Positions 47,813 to 56,480 of a DNA stretch of 64,000 bases are shown one piece after another. Within the stretch, counting starts at the first letter, position 1; the number at the start of each line of letters is the position of its first letter. The notes beneath the pieces are model-generated. The model had not been told where the DNA came from, made no database searches, and worked only from the letters and a program-made list of their open reading frames with translations. Location of the stretch: NCBI RefSeq assembly GCF_002706795.1, contig NZ_CP017705.1, positions 4,315,501 through 4,379,500 of the forward strand, read 5' to 3'. The position numbers were made by a program, and so were the translations under genes. The DNA is from Brevibacillus laterosporus DSM 25 (GTDB taxonomy: Bacteria; Bacillota; Bacilli; Brevibacillales; Brevibacillaceae).

Positions 47813-49318
47813 TCATTTTTTGTTTCGTTGAATGGGACGAGGGCCGCTCTGCCTCTTGTTTAAATAACGAAGAGGGCTCCGTATCACAGAATCTTTCCAA
47901 TCAGAAAATTTCAGAGGAGCCAAGGGGGTTCCATAAGAAGTTCCCATCGATTCCATTGTAATTAAATGTGCTAGAATAATCATGAAGCCCATAGCGATGC
48001 CAACCATCCCAAACATCCAGGCAATCATCATCATGGGAAATCGAATTAAACGAATAGAGTAAGCCATATCAAAGACTGGAATGATAAAGGATGCAATCGC
48101 TGTTAATGACACGACGATAACCATGACGTTACTTACTAACCCCGCTTGAACTGCTGCTTGACCAATGACGATTCCCCCTACGATACTTACTGTTTGTCCA
48201 ATGGTGGAAGGGAGTCTGATCCCGGCTTCTCTTAACATTTCAAGTGTTAATTCCATAAGTATAGCTTCCAAAAAGGGAGATACAGGAACCCTTTCTCTTG
48301 TTTCACCTATCGACAAAATCAAATTCATTGGGAGAACCTCGTAATGAAAAGCAATAACTACGATATATAAGGCTGGTAGAAAAACCGCGATGAAAAAGCT
48401 TAACAATCGTAGTAACCGTACAAAAAGGGCAAGGGACCAACGTAAGCTGTAATCATCAATTGTTTGAAAAAAAGAGAGAAAGTTGACTGGTGTAATTAAT
48501 ACCCGAGGAGAACGATCAACTATAACGGCTACTCTTCCTTCAAGAACATGCATAGCTGTAACATCCGGTCTTTCAGTAAGTATTGATTGCGGAAACGGGG
48601 TAAAAGTTGCATCTTCAATATATTGTTCTAGTTCACCTGTAGTAAGTAAAGTATCTACTGTGAAACTATTAATGCGTTTTTCTAGTTCTTCTATAATTGT
48701 AGGATTGGTAACATCACCTAGATATACGAGATGAATTTTAATATTTGCCCTTTCTCCTATTTTATATTGTTTGATTTTTAGTTCTCGGTTGGGCAAAAAG
48801 CGACGAATTAGAGCAATATTTTGAGATGCCGTTTCAAGAAATCCTTCATGGCTAGCTTTTAGCATCGTTTCAGAGTGGGGTTCTTCCACAGAACGTTGTG
48901 GCCAACCTTGAGAGTCTATAACAATTGCTTTCTCTTCACCGTCAACAAATAAAATACTATTACCCTCAAGGATAGCAGCTTCAATTTCTGACCATGAGAA
49001 AGTATAAGTTAAGTGGCTATAAATCACATTAGAAGACCAAAGCTGATCAATAGATTTCATTTCAGTCACAAGAGGTCTAATAATATTTAATTGAATGGTT
49101 CTTTTGTCAGCTAATCCTTCTAAGTAGGTAAGTACTGTATTGGTTTCTCCACTTAGTTTAATGTGGTGTACTTTAAGATCAGGTGCTTCATCAAAAAGCG
49201 AATAGAGGTGACTTTCATTTATTTTTAGGTCTTTTGTTATTGGGCTATCTGTCTTCTCATAAATCGTCTCCTTGATAGCTTTATTTTTACTTTTTATAAA
49301 CCATTTACGACCATTCAT
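47813..49318 (-). CDS. GerA-family germinant receptor, A subunit (GerA)
   Basis: 501 residues from ATG 49318, which follows GCAGGTG; a longer frame to 49423 lacks a good site. The N-terminal 240 residues are the soluble domain (KINESHLYSLFDEAPDLKVH), followed by SPRVLITPVNFLSFFQTIDD and the membrane domain with IVGGIVIGQAAVQAGLVSNV, both hallmarks of the family. With the B and C subunits it forms the ring-shaped germinant-gated channel. The C gene here is broken, so the receptor may depend on another C subunit or be inactive. Confidence 0.9.
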   Translation of the reverse strand: MNGRKWFIKSKNKAIKETIYEKTDSPITKDLKINESHLYSLFDEAPDLKVHHIKLSGETNTVLTYLEGLADKRTIQLNIIRPLVTEMKSIDQLWSSNVIYSHLTYTFSWSEIEAAILEGNSILFVDGEEKAIVIDSQGWPQRSVEEPHSETMLKASHEGFLETASQNIALIRRFLPNRELKIKQYKIGERANIKIHLVYLGDVTNPTIIEELEKRINSFTVDTLLTTGELEQYIEDATFTPFPQSILTERPDVTAMHVLEGRVAVIVDRSPRVLITPVNFLSFFQTIDDYSLRWSLALFVRLLRLLSFFIAVFLPALYIVVIAFHYEVLPMNLILSIGETRERVPVSPFLEAILMELTLEMLREAGIRLPSTIGQTVSIVGGIVIGQAAVQAGLVSNVMVIVVSLTAIASFIIPVFDMAYSIRLIRFPMMMIAWMFGMVGIAMGFMIILAHLITMESMGTSYGTPLAPLKFSDWKDSVIRSPLRYLNKRQSGPRPIQRNKK

Positions 49319-49499
49319 TGTAACACCTGCATTCGTTTCTTTGTTAATATTTACTATAATTTGCACCTGAATTCTCATTTCTATGCAGGAGTAGTGAAGA
49401 TGATCTACAACTTGTGTTATCATTAATATTTCATTAAGACTTGTGCAAAAAAAGTGATCCAGAATATTCTATAGAGAGACAGTAATAGGAGAGAGTTGA

Positions 49500-50351
49500 A
49501 TGAGATTAAACTTTAATGGTAAAGGATTATCTGAAACACCAGAAGTAGTTTTTGAAACTGATAATCTTATTGAGTTAAGTATGTATGACAACAAAATTAA
49601 TGAAATACCGGAAAGGCTCTTTAGTCAACAAAAATTAGAAGTATTAAATTATGCAGGGAACAATATTAAAGTATTGCCTGAGGGGATTAAAGCCTTATTA
49701 AATTTAAAAATGCTTGACTTAGGTCATAATCAATTAAAAGAATTACCAAAAGAAATAGGAATGTTGAGAAATTTGGATTCTTTTCTCTATCTGAGTAATA
49801 ATGAAATTGAAATTCTTCCAGAGCAAATCTGTGATCTTCAACAACTAAAATATTTAAACGTGACAGATAATCAATTAAAAAAGTTACCCTCTAATATAGG
49901 TAGATTAAAAAGTCTTATTGAATTGCGGTTATATAATAATCAACTTGAACATATCCCAGAATCAATAACTACTATAGGATGTTTACGAGAAATTCATTTA
50001 TATGGGAATAATATAAGGAGCTTACCAGAAAGCTTAGGAGATTTAAAAGAAATTCGTATATTAGAATTAGCTGACAATAAACTAAAAAGGATACCGAAAT
50101 CAATCGGCAAGCTCAAAAAATTAAGAAGATTAAATCTGAGAAAAAACAAGATACAAGAAATTCCAGACGAAATAGGTGGATTAACCAATCTCATCGAACT
50201 AGATTTAAGAGACAATGATATACAAGAAATTCCAAGCTCAGTGATGAATCTTGAATGTCTGGAGAAACTGGATCTAAGATGGAATAAGAACTTAAAATTA
50301 ACGAAATGCTTGGATGATTTAGAGAAAAAAGGGTGCGTTGTTTATAAATAG
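49500..50351 (+). CDS. Leucine-rich repeat protein
   Basis: 283 residues made almost wholly of about eleven LRR units of 23 residues, LPxxIgxLkxLxxLxLxxNxL type (LPKEIGMLRNLDSFLYLSNN, IPDEIGGLTNLIELDLRDND). There is no signal peptide and no membrane helix, so a cytoplasmic protein-binding role is likely. AGGAGAGAG lies just before the ATG. It is divergent from the ger operon and ends at a strong terminator. The partner is unknown. It is notably AT-rich compared with flanking genes. Confidence 0.85.
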   Translation: MRLNFNGKGLSETPEVVFETDNLIELSMYDNKINEIPERLFSQQKLEVLNYAGNNIKVLPEGIKALLNLKMLDLGHNQLKELPKEIGMLRNLDSFLYLSNNEIEILPEQICDLQQLKYLNVTDNQLKKLPSNIGRLKSLIELRLYNNQLEHIPESITTIGCLREIHLYGNNIRSLPESLGDLKEIRILELADNKLKRIPKSIGKLKKLRRLNLRKNKIQEIPDEIGGLTNLIELDLRDNDIQEIPSSVMNLECLEKLDLRWNKNLKLTKCLDDLEKKGCVVYK

Positions 50352-50362
50352 AAAACACAAGT

Positions 50363-50406
50363 AAGGAAGTGCCCTCAGTCTCTGGATACTGGGGGCACTT
50401 CCTTTA
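50363..50406. terminator. Strong intrinsic terminator after the LRR gene
   Basis: AAGGAAGTGCCC and GGGCACTTCCTT form a long stem (with CAGT/ACTG above), followed by TATTATT. Convergent genes share it. Confidence 0.9.
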
Positions 50407-50410
50407 TTAT

Positions 50411-50767
50411 TTAGCACAGTCGATACGTTTTAATTGATGAAGTAATGTCATTAAAATCCTTGTGAATGTTGAAGAGATGGGATCTGTTACTTAAATTTTC
50501 AAGTATTTTTTTCCTACCTCTGAAGTTTATGTGCTCGTATAAAACGACAAGAGTATTAGGTGCGACACGTACAGAAGAAATCCTGTCGTTCCAGGGATCT
50601 CCCACGTACGATAATCTATCTCCCGAATTCATAGTGAAAGAGCTACCAGTTCCGTCTATATGTTCAAAGAACCGGTTGACACGATGCTGAACGTCTAAAT
50701 AATTATATGGGTTATCATAATACGAATTTTCATAATGCGGACTATAATGATACGGATTATAAATCAT
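50411..50767 (-). CDS. Beta/gamma-crystallin-like small protein
   Basis: 118 residues from ATG 50767, with GGAGAGG upstream; a GTG two codons earlier is too near that site. The first 25 residues are very rich in Tyr, Pro, His and Asn. The rest carries VVLYEHINFRGRKKIL and the FNDITSSIKTYRLC ending, a typical beta/gamma-crystallin Greek-key motif with the (D/N)DxxSS calcium-type site (NDITSS, a near match). There is no signal peptide. Such proteins occur in spore coats and dormancy structures; the role here is inference. Confidence 0.75.
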   Translation of the reverse strand: MIYNPYHYSPHYENSYYDNPYNYLDVQHRVNRFFEHIDGTGSSFTMNSGDRLSYVGDPWNDRISSVRVAPNTLVVLYEHINFRGRKKILENLSNRSHLFNIHKDFNDITSSIKTYRLC

Positions 50768-50773
50768 GAACAC

Positions 50774-51488
50774 CTCTCCAATACTTTTTTTACTTCATAC
50801 AATGTATGCCTATCTGTAATTTATGTGCAAAGTCGCAAGTCATTTTTTACAGGGTATATGGGTGTCCAATAAGGAGAACTAATCATTCTATCTTTGCTAA
50901 AGGGTTCTACAACTCAGCTAGCTCCTGAAGATAACGAAAACCACGTGGAGTTTTTAGATAATATGTAGGCGGTAATATCACTGATGATGGGCTCTTTATA
51001 TTGTGTAATCCTTAACAATATTCAATGTTGTTCGATGAAACACTACTTACTCTACTGAAAATAGATTGTAAATGGCGTCCCTAGTAGCAAGTTTTAGTTT
51101 GATTAAAGCAAGGTTGCTTCCACGTTACATATCACAATCCAACACCTTATGCCATGTCTCCATATGATACGGAATAGAAATATTAATATTTGGTAGCGAT
51201 GATCTAGACATCACGAAACAAACAACTTCAGAAGTACTTCCAAGTGTTTATGGTTATGACATTGATGGTAATTGACTAGCTATATTCTTGAAAAATTGAA
51301 TCCACATGTTATTAAGTCCAAATTCTACTGTACAGTAAAGATATCAAAATCATGAGAGTTTTAATAATTCAAGGGAAATATTGCGACTTTACAACAAGAA
51401 ATCAAGGCTGCGTAAGATCATAATGAAAGTCTGACTCGTTGAAAAAATGGAGGATTTTCTTTGGAATACTAGAAAGGATGTTACTTTT
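50774..51488. other. 715 bp without an intact gene
   Basis: No start-to-stop gene is convincing. One frame near 51186-51274 reads ILIFGSDDLDITKQTTSEVL then PSVYGYDIDGN, which looks protein-like but is only about 30 codons and has no start. The region is AT-rich with many stops in all frames and is probably gene debris. Confidence 0.4.
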
Positions 51489-51699
51489 TTGAAAAAGAAA
51501 GCTATTAAACTTACTATTTTATGCACTATATTATCGAGTATAAGCATACCTTCACTGACCTCAAGTCCAACAGCACATTAAGGGACATAGCGAGTACCCG
51601 AATCAAACACATACTGATCCAGGGAAATATTGGGATTGGGATTACTACATGAAAAAGGTAAAGATATATCACGATAAATTTGTAAATGATGGTAGATAA
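51489..51699 (+). pseudogene. Relic of a secreted N-acetylmuramoyl-L-alanine amidase
   Basis: TTG 51489 opens a signal peptide (KKKAIKLTILCTILSSISIP) that stops at a TAA after about 30 codons. In a shifted frame the text GHSEYPNQTHTDPGKYWDWD then YYM follows, the C-terminal zinc-site segment of Amidase_2 enzymes (HSxxxxxxTDPGxxFDW). The frame ends at 51699. The catalytic domain between signal and tail has been deleted, leaving a short relic. Confidence 0.6.
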
Positions 51700-51822
51700 T
51701 GAAATGTAACTGCCATCAAATAAGGAGGATCACAAATTGAAGAATCTGAATCAGAAGATGAAAAGGGGGAGACAAAATTATTAGCATATCGAAGTAAAAA
51801 AGGACTGTCAAATACGCTTATT

Positions 51823-52167
51823 TTGCAAAACGATAAAGTAATTAAAAGCACCTCTTATATGGAGTATCTTGAGGGAGAAAAATTGCCAAGAACAAAGGAA
51901 GAGGTTCTCAAAACGTATGGTACAGAGTATAAAATGGAAGTAAAAGATTGCTATGAATCAGCTACGTGTGAAAATTATGTTTATACATTTGGAAATGAGG
52001 TTCTAGAGTTTTTAACCTATTGGGATAATCAAAAAATTGATGTAGTAACGTTAAAAACAAAAGAAGCTGATAAAGAAGAACTAAGTATTTTTTATGATAC
52101 TCCTTGGTGCCGTAGTACTGTGGCGAATTGGGACAAAAAAAGAAACGGATATGTTACCCGTTTCTAA
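51823..52167 (+). CDS. Hypothetical protein, start uncertain
   Basis: About 114 residues from TTG 51823, but the frame is open back to a TAA at 51721 and the best ribosome binding site (AAGGAGG, 51722-51728) lies before an ATT at 51736 that would add 29 residues beginning EESESEDEKGETKLLAYR. Either a rare ATT start is used or the true N-terminus has been lost by a frameshift. The protein is acidic, with PWCRSTVANWDKKRNGYVTR at its end and three Cys in DCYESATCENY and PWC. No family was recognised. Its stop overlaps the next gene on the other strand. Confidence 0.5.
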   Translation: MQNDKVIKSTSYMEYLEGEKLPRTKEEVLKTYGTEYKMEVKDCYESATCENYVYTFGNEVLEFLTYWDNQKIDVVTLKTKEADKEELSIFYDTPWCRSTVANWDKKRNGYVTRF

Positions 52168-52322
52168 TCTTTTGGAGTGCGATCAAGAAAAAGCTTAGTG
52201 ACTGAAGTATATTCTCCTTTTTCTACTTCATCAGTGCTCGCTTTTTCTTCAAGTGGATCATGACCGTTCATACTTGGAGCTATCGTTGGTTCTTCCTTTG
52301 CGGAACGTTGTTTTGAGTCCAT
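52164..52322 (-). CDS. 52-residue acidic protein
   Basis: ATG 52322 has GGTGGTG nine bases upstream. The product starts MDSKQRSAKEEPTIAPSMNG and is rich in Glu, Lys, Ser and Thr with no Cys or hydrophobic core, so it is probably unstructured. Its stop overlaps the end of the convergent gene by a few bases. I recognise no family; small acidic proteins of this kind are common in spores. Confidence 0.5.
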   Translation of the reverse strand: MDSKQRSAKEEPTIAPSMNGHDPLEEKASTDEVEKGEYTSVTKLFLDRTPKD

Positions 52323-52492
52323 TATAATCACCACCCTAATGGATTTGATTCTTTCTAACGTTTAGCTATTTTATGTTCTAGGTTTCACCAATTTTTTAAA
52401 ATTTATCCAATGTGATTTAAAAACACACATTATTGGTCAAAAGGGGATCTGATAGACTTAGAGCTATTTTTAAAGGCTGTCCTCCCTAATTT

Positions 52493-53299
52493 TTATTCAA
52501 TTCGGGGTCTGGTTGGATAACAGTCAGGTGATTTGACCTCAGACACTTCGGATAGCTTCATCAAATAATAACACTCTTCTCTTGACATATGATCGGCCAT
52601 AAGTGGAGACAACGTTCCTAATATCTCATCCTTCAATCGTAGCTCCTCCAATTCATGCAAAAAGGCCTGAAATAGTTGAATTTCCATTTCAGACTGATGA
52701 TTAAAACGATGTAGCGCTGGGAAGTCTGATAAATTTGTCCGCAGGTAACCGGCTAATTCGATTGCTTTGAGATGAAAATGTTCAAATTGTTTTGCAAAGT
52801 GCTTGCTTTTTTGCTTGTAGTCATGTTCCACCATATCTAGGTGTGAAGTGATGGTATCAGCATGCCCCACAGCATCCAAGAGCCAAACCAGATGATAGTA
52901 AAGGGGATGAGATGTAGGAGGCCAATTATCGGATAGACAAGCCTCAAGGATTCGTTGATATTCTTCCAGTTCATTAACCATATGGTTTATAAAAGTTGGA
53001 GGAAGACTGATGGAAATTTTACCAATAAGATGTCGTTCTAGAAGATGAAGCTTAAACTGGCGTAAGTTTTGCGTTTCACTGTTTGCCTGTTGGTTGAGCG
53101 TATTGATTTCTTCAGCAGACAGATTATTGCGTGCATATTCCAATAATCTGTCAAATGTGTGGATAAAGTAGTTGGCTCGCTCGATCTCTGCTTGCTCTTT
53201 CGGAGCTAATGATTCAAAAATAAACCGGGAATGATCCCCCAGAATTTGTAGCCAGAATCGGTGCTCAAACAAAATATTCTCTCGAGTATCGTTATTCAC
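52493..53299 (-). CDS. DUF2935 protein (helical, hemerythrin-like)
   Basis: 268 residues from GTG 53299, which follows GGGAGGGG; upstream frame text lacks a site. The protein is two repeats of a four-helix unit, each starting with FEHRFWLQILGDHSRFIFES and LAGYLRTNLSDFPALHRFNH-like text. The conserved Glu and His pattern (EHxFW, DHxxF, HxxxxE) fits DUF2935, a predicted metal-binding helical bundle of Bacillales. The repeat structure is visible by eye. Its function is not known. Confidence 0.75.
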   Translation of the reverse strand: MNNDTRENILFEHRFWLQILGDHSRFIFESLAPKEQAEIERANYFIHTFDRLLEYARNNLSAEEINTLNQQANSETQNLRQFKLHLLERHLIGKISISLPPTFINHMVNELEEYQRILEACLSDNWPPTSHPLYYHLVWLLDAVGHADTITSHLDMVEHDYKQKSKHFAKQFEHFHLKAIELAGYLRTNLSDFPALHRFNHQSEMEIQLFQAFLHELEELRLKDEILGTLSPLMADHMSREECYYLMKLSEVSEVKSPDCYPTRPRIE

Positions 53300-53492
53300 G
53301 TCGTCCCCTCCCTTATATAGTCCAGAATATGTATGTAAAGCTAGAGGTATGTTATGGGGGTCTCTAGATAATCTAAAGGTGGGGATATTACGCCGTATGT
53401 GGAGGGAGATCATGTCTATTAAAAATCCATTGTCTAAAAAAGGTAACCAAGTGGTCATGCACACATGCATAGAAGCTAAAAGTCCAAATAAT

Positions 53493-53603
53493 TACAAAAA
53501 GTAAACCTGAATTTCTCAGGGAGGAAGCACTCTGATTGAACAGCAGATCATGGGAACTTTGGTAACCAAGGTGATGAGGTGGATTGAACAGAAATTCAAA
53601 TAA
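53493..53603. repeat. Degenerate repeat, copy 1
   Basis: Starts TACAAAAAGTAAACCTGAAT and includes CAGATCATGGGAAC. It matches copy 2 (54561-54620) over most of 60 bp. Its second half matches copy 3, and one frame reads IEQQIMGTLVTKVMRWIEQK, close to TEQQIIATLVTEVMGRDIDT in copy 3, so the copies look like relics of a small duplicated gene. Confidence 0.5.
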
Positions 53604-53666
53604 GGTTTATCACAATAAAAGACTGCAAAGCAAAACTAATTATACTCATGAGTGTTTCCTTTTTTA

Positions 53667-54347
53667 TCAATAATTACAACCATCTTCTTGGAGTTCAGCA
53701 AAAACCACATCCTTTAATGAGGTAATCCCTTGCTTGTCTAATTCTTGAAGTAGCCATTTTTTATTGAGGTTAAATTCTTTCAGATTCTTCTCCACAATCT
53801 GACCATCTACGATTAATTCTGAAGGGAAAATGGTTACCTCTGCCTTCTTTATCTTCAAATCTTCTCTCGTTACACTAGTAGCGCCCTTTGTTTTCATTAC
53901 ACTTAGACGACCGTTAGGTTCTAAAATGGCATATGCAACATCCTTAATTGAAAATACATGTTCTTCACGCAACAACATGCTCAGGTCATCCATGTTCATC
54001 CGAACCCGGGCTAAAGCGTCTGCCATAATTTTTCCTTTTTTAATAAGGATTGTGGGTTGACCATCAAGTATAACTCTTGCTTTGTTCGATTTTAGACTAA
54101 TGTACTCAACAAGAATAGTTAGTAAGGACCACATGATAAGTGAAAAAATAGCTTCAATAAAGTTGATGTGTTTGTCGAATGCAGAAGATGCTGCCATTGA
54201 TCCAATTGTAATTCCAGTAACGTAATTAAAGAAAGTAAGATGACTAAGTTGTTTTTTACCTAAAATTCTCGTTAACAGTAACAGAGTCAAAAAGCTAAAG
54301 AATGTTCTACCAGCTATGTCAAGTAAAGCAACAACATTGTTAACCAT
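53667..54347 (-). CDS. DUF421 membrane protein, YetF-like
   Basis: 226 residues. Three N-terminal membrane helices (residues 5-80, SFLTLLLLTRILGKKQLSHL) are followed by the cytoplasmic DUF421 domain, VILDGQPTILIKKGKIMADA and MNMDDLSMLLREEHVFSIKD, with FAELQEDGCNY at the end. These match the YetF/YdfS family of Bacillus, some of which are spore-membrane proteins that raise spore stability. CGGAGG precedes the ATG. No partner gene is adjacent. Confidence 0.85.
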   Translation of the reverse strand: MVNNVVALLDIAGRTFFSFLTLLLLTRILGKKQLSHLTFFNYVTGITIGSMAASSAFDKHINFIEAIFSLIMWSLLTILVEYISLKSNKARVILDGQPTILIKKGKIMADALARVRMNMDDLSMLLREEHVFSIKDVAYAILEPNGRLSVMKTKGATSVTREDLKIKKAEVTIFPSELIVDGQIVEKNLKEFNLNKKWLLQELDKQGITSLKDVVFAELQEDGCNY

Positions 54348-54560
54348 AAAAAAACCTCCGATTGGCTGTTGACCTTCGTTATTTAATAATCTATGTAGTG
54401 ATCCTGATAGTTAAGAGAAGGAAGCCAATGAACAGAAAGATTGACGAGAAAGTTGTAGAGTGCTTGGGGTGAAAGGATAAGGGATTGTATTGGTACGATC
54501 CAAAAGATGATTCACATTATGAAAAGGTTTCTTTTCCTCTTCTGGTGAGGGAATGTAGTT

Positions 54561-54620
54561 TTACAAAAAGTAAACTTTGAGTTTCTCAGGGGGGAAACAC
54601 AATTACCGATCATTTGGAAC
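54561..54620. repeat. Degenerate repeat, copy 2
   Basis: TTACAAAAAGTAAAC, TTTCTCAGG and GATCATTTGGAAC are shared with copy 1 in the same order, with a gap of about six bases. Confidence 0.5.
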
Positions 54621-54795
54621 AAAAAAAGATGCCATATTTAACGTTTTCATCCCCAAAATACTAAAAGCTAATTGGATATAAATATACAGACTACTCTTTT
54701 AGGGATTGAATTAATGACAGCAAAGATAAAGTTGAAAACAGTCCCTTGAGTTGCGGTGATTGACGAAGAAAATGACGAACTAGTCATTTTTGTTT

Positions 54796-54878
54796 AGTAG
54801 GAAGCGCAATACCGAACAACAGATCATTGCAACACTGGTAACGGAGGTAATGGGGAGGGATATCGACACACCATATTA
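54796..54878. repeat. Degenerate repeat, copy 3
   Basis: AGGAAGCGCAATACCGAACA, then ACAGATCATTGCAACACTGG. It lines up with the second half of copy 1 and encodes TEQQIIATLVTEVMGRDIDT in one frame. Confidence 0.5.
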
Positions 54879-54905
54879 AAAGGGTTTAGGTAAAAGTTAA
54901 AGACA

Positions 54906-54943
54906 AGCTGGAGTAATGACCTCTCCTTGTTCATTACTCCAGC
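54906..54943 (-). terminator. Hairpin at the end of the L,D-transpeptidase gene
   Basis: GCTGGAGTAATGA pairs with TCATTACTCCAGC across CCTCTCCTTGT, overlapping the stop codon. It serves the minus-strand gene. Confidence 0.7.
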
Positions 54944-55635
54944 AATCCTAGTTCTTCGTAAACTTTAATTGAGACGACACCGTTCTGTGTCAAATGACGG
55001 TCGCGTTGAAACTTTTTTAGTGCAGCAGTGGTATTTGAGCGAAACTTGCCATCACATTTCCCATTAAAGTATCCGGCGCTTTTCAAACGGGATTGAATCA
55101 GTTGTACATCGCCACCAACATCACCTTCGGCTAAATCTCTTGGATTTTGATTCGGGTCCCCTAATATATGCCCGTAAATCGTAACTTTTGTTCCGAGTGG
55201 AATTATATCGAATAATTCTAGAATGTCTCTGTTGCGCATTCGGATACAACCGTGGCTCAGATGCTGTCCGATGGAATATGGCTTGTTCGTGCCATGTATG
55301 CCATAAATTCCCCAGGGAACATTTAAACCTAGCCACCGCGGTCCAAAAGAGGGTCCCCAGTTTTTTCCTTTGTATATAACCTTGTACTCACCAACAGGTG
55401 TAGGGGTGGACGGATTACCAACAGCGATAGGATATATTTTTATTTTTTGACCATGTTTCCGAACAATTAATTGGTGTTGCAGAGGGTGAATGTCAATGCA
55501 ATAGATTCCTTGATCAACTACAATCGGTAGCGATAGACCGGCATAAACAGGCTGGAAACCATTTAGTTCAAACATGATCAAAATGAGAAAAATAGTTGCA
55601 ATGCCTCGAAAAAGAAGGGAAATTCGATTCATCAT
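54934..55635 (-). CDS. L,D-transpeptidase with C-terminal peptidoglycan-binding domain
   Basis: 233 residues. An N-terminal hydrophobic signal or anchor (about 7-27), then a YkuD catalytic domain with YGIHGTNKPYSIGQHLSHGC, continuing IRM; the catalytic His and Cys are both present. A C-terminal PG_binding_1 domain (GDVQLIQSRLKSAGYFNGKC) ends the protein. It forms 3-3 cross-links in peptidoglycan or acts in spore-wall assembly, outside the membrane. The start is ATG 55635 or ATG 55632. Confidence 0.9.
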   Translation of the reverse strand: MMNRISLLFRGIATIFLILIMFELNGFQPVYAGLSLPIVVDQGIYCIDIHPLQHQLIVRKHGQKIKIYPIAVGNPSTPTPVGEYKVIYKGKNWGPSFGPRWLGLNVPWGIYGIHGTNKPYSIGQHLSHGCIRMRNRDILELFDIIPLGTKVTIYGHILGDPNQNPRDLAEGDVGGDVQLIQSRLKSAGYFNGKCDGKFRSNTTAALKKFQRDRHLTQNGVVSIKVYEELGLLE

Positions 55636-55806
55636 TAATCACTACTTTATCCAATAGTTATCTGATCCACTCGATATCATTTAACATGTGTCATCTTTTA
55701 AAATTTTATTTAAGCATTATGTGGAGAAATAAAATAAGTCCCTTCATCATGAGGAACATGTGTTTGTGAAGCTGTTATACCATGAGCAGATGGTGAGGGG
55801 GAATGA

Positions 55807-56268
55807 TTGATGAACACAATGCACGAGCAATTAGCTATGTTTCCACCTGTAGATGAGAAAGCAGTTAGAAAAGTGTTGCTAGAGAGTAAAAAATACAAAG
55901 CATTACGGGTTGTTGTAAAGAATCAGAAAGAGAAAGCCGAAAACGGGATTGTGCAACTGTTACCGCGTCTTAATCCAACAGAGATGGCAAAGAACTTGAA
56001 GGCACAACAAATCGAACGAGCCTTACAGTATTAGCTAGATGAAGTAGAACGGAAAATCATTGAGGAAAAATACCTCAGTCCAATAAGAGTAAATGACATA
56101 AATGTTTACTTAGATTTAGGGCTAACAAAGGATCAATACTACATCAAAAAAGGAGAGGCAATCTCTCAAATTGCTACGGCACTCGGTATCATTTTAGTGC
56201 CGATTTTTATTTCATTATACCAGACGCTGTTGCCCTTATTATTTCAGAGTGTTATGTTGAGTTCCTAA
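55807..56268 (+). pseudogene. ArpU-like phage transcriptional regulator interrupted by an amber codon
   Basis: The first 75 codons (LAMFPPVDEKAVRKVLLESK, then KYKALRVVVKNQ) match the N-terminus of ArpU-family late regulators of Firmicute prophages. A TAG at 56032-56034 cuts the frame, yet it runs on in the same frame as LDEVERKIIEEKYLSPIRVN and LGLTKDQYYIKKGEAISQIA, the canonical sigma-like C-terminal HTH. The stop is a single point event; frame and spacing are otherwise kept. The last 25 codons before TAA 56268 are hydrophobic and may be a read-on. It marks an old prophage remnant. Confidence 0.7.
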
Positions 56269-56435
56269 AGCCATCGAAAAAATTTAAGTTGTTACGTTTT
56301 GCTTCAATAACTATGAAGACATGCGGGGAAAAAAGTGGACATCAATTGTTTGACATTTTGTATTGTCATCGTTTTATTAGGCCACAGGCTCCTGCCCATT
56401 ATTGCCCATTTTGCATTCCTATAAATAGGCAACTG

Positions 56436-56444
56436 CATAGGATA
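56436..56444 (+). promoter_or_regulatory. Sigma-K-like -10 element before the cupin gene
   Basis: CATAGGATA fits CATAnnnTA, 37 bp before the cupin ribosome binding site region. No clear AC -35 was seen at the right spacing. Confidence 0.35.
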
Positions 56445-56480
56445 AAAGGTAAATCATGAAATCATGGGAGGAGAATGAAA

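Larger units (their letters stand above)
54348..54905. other. Spacer with repeat copies 2 and 3 and a small relic frame
   Basis: Contains repeat copies at 54561-54620 and 54796-54878. Between them a frame at 54714-54797 reads MTAKIKLKTVP, a TGA, then VAVIDEENDELVIFV, so a small gene appears to have decayed here. Nothing intact was recognised. Confidence 0.4.
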
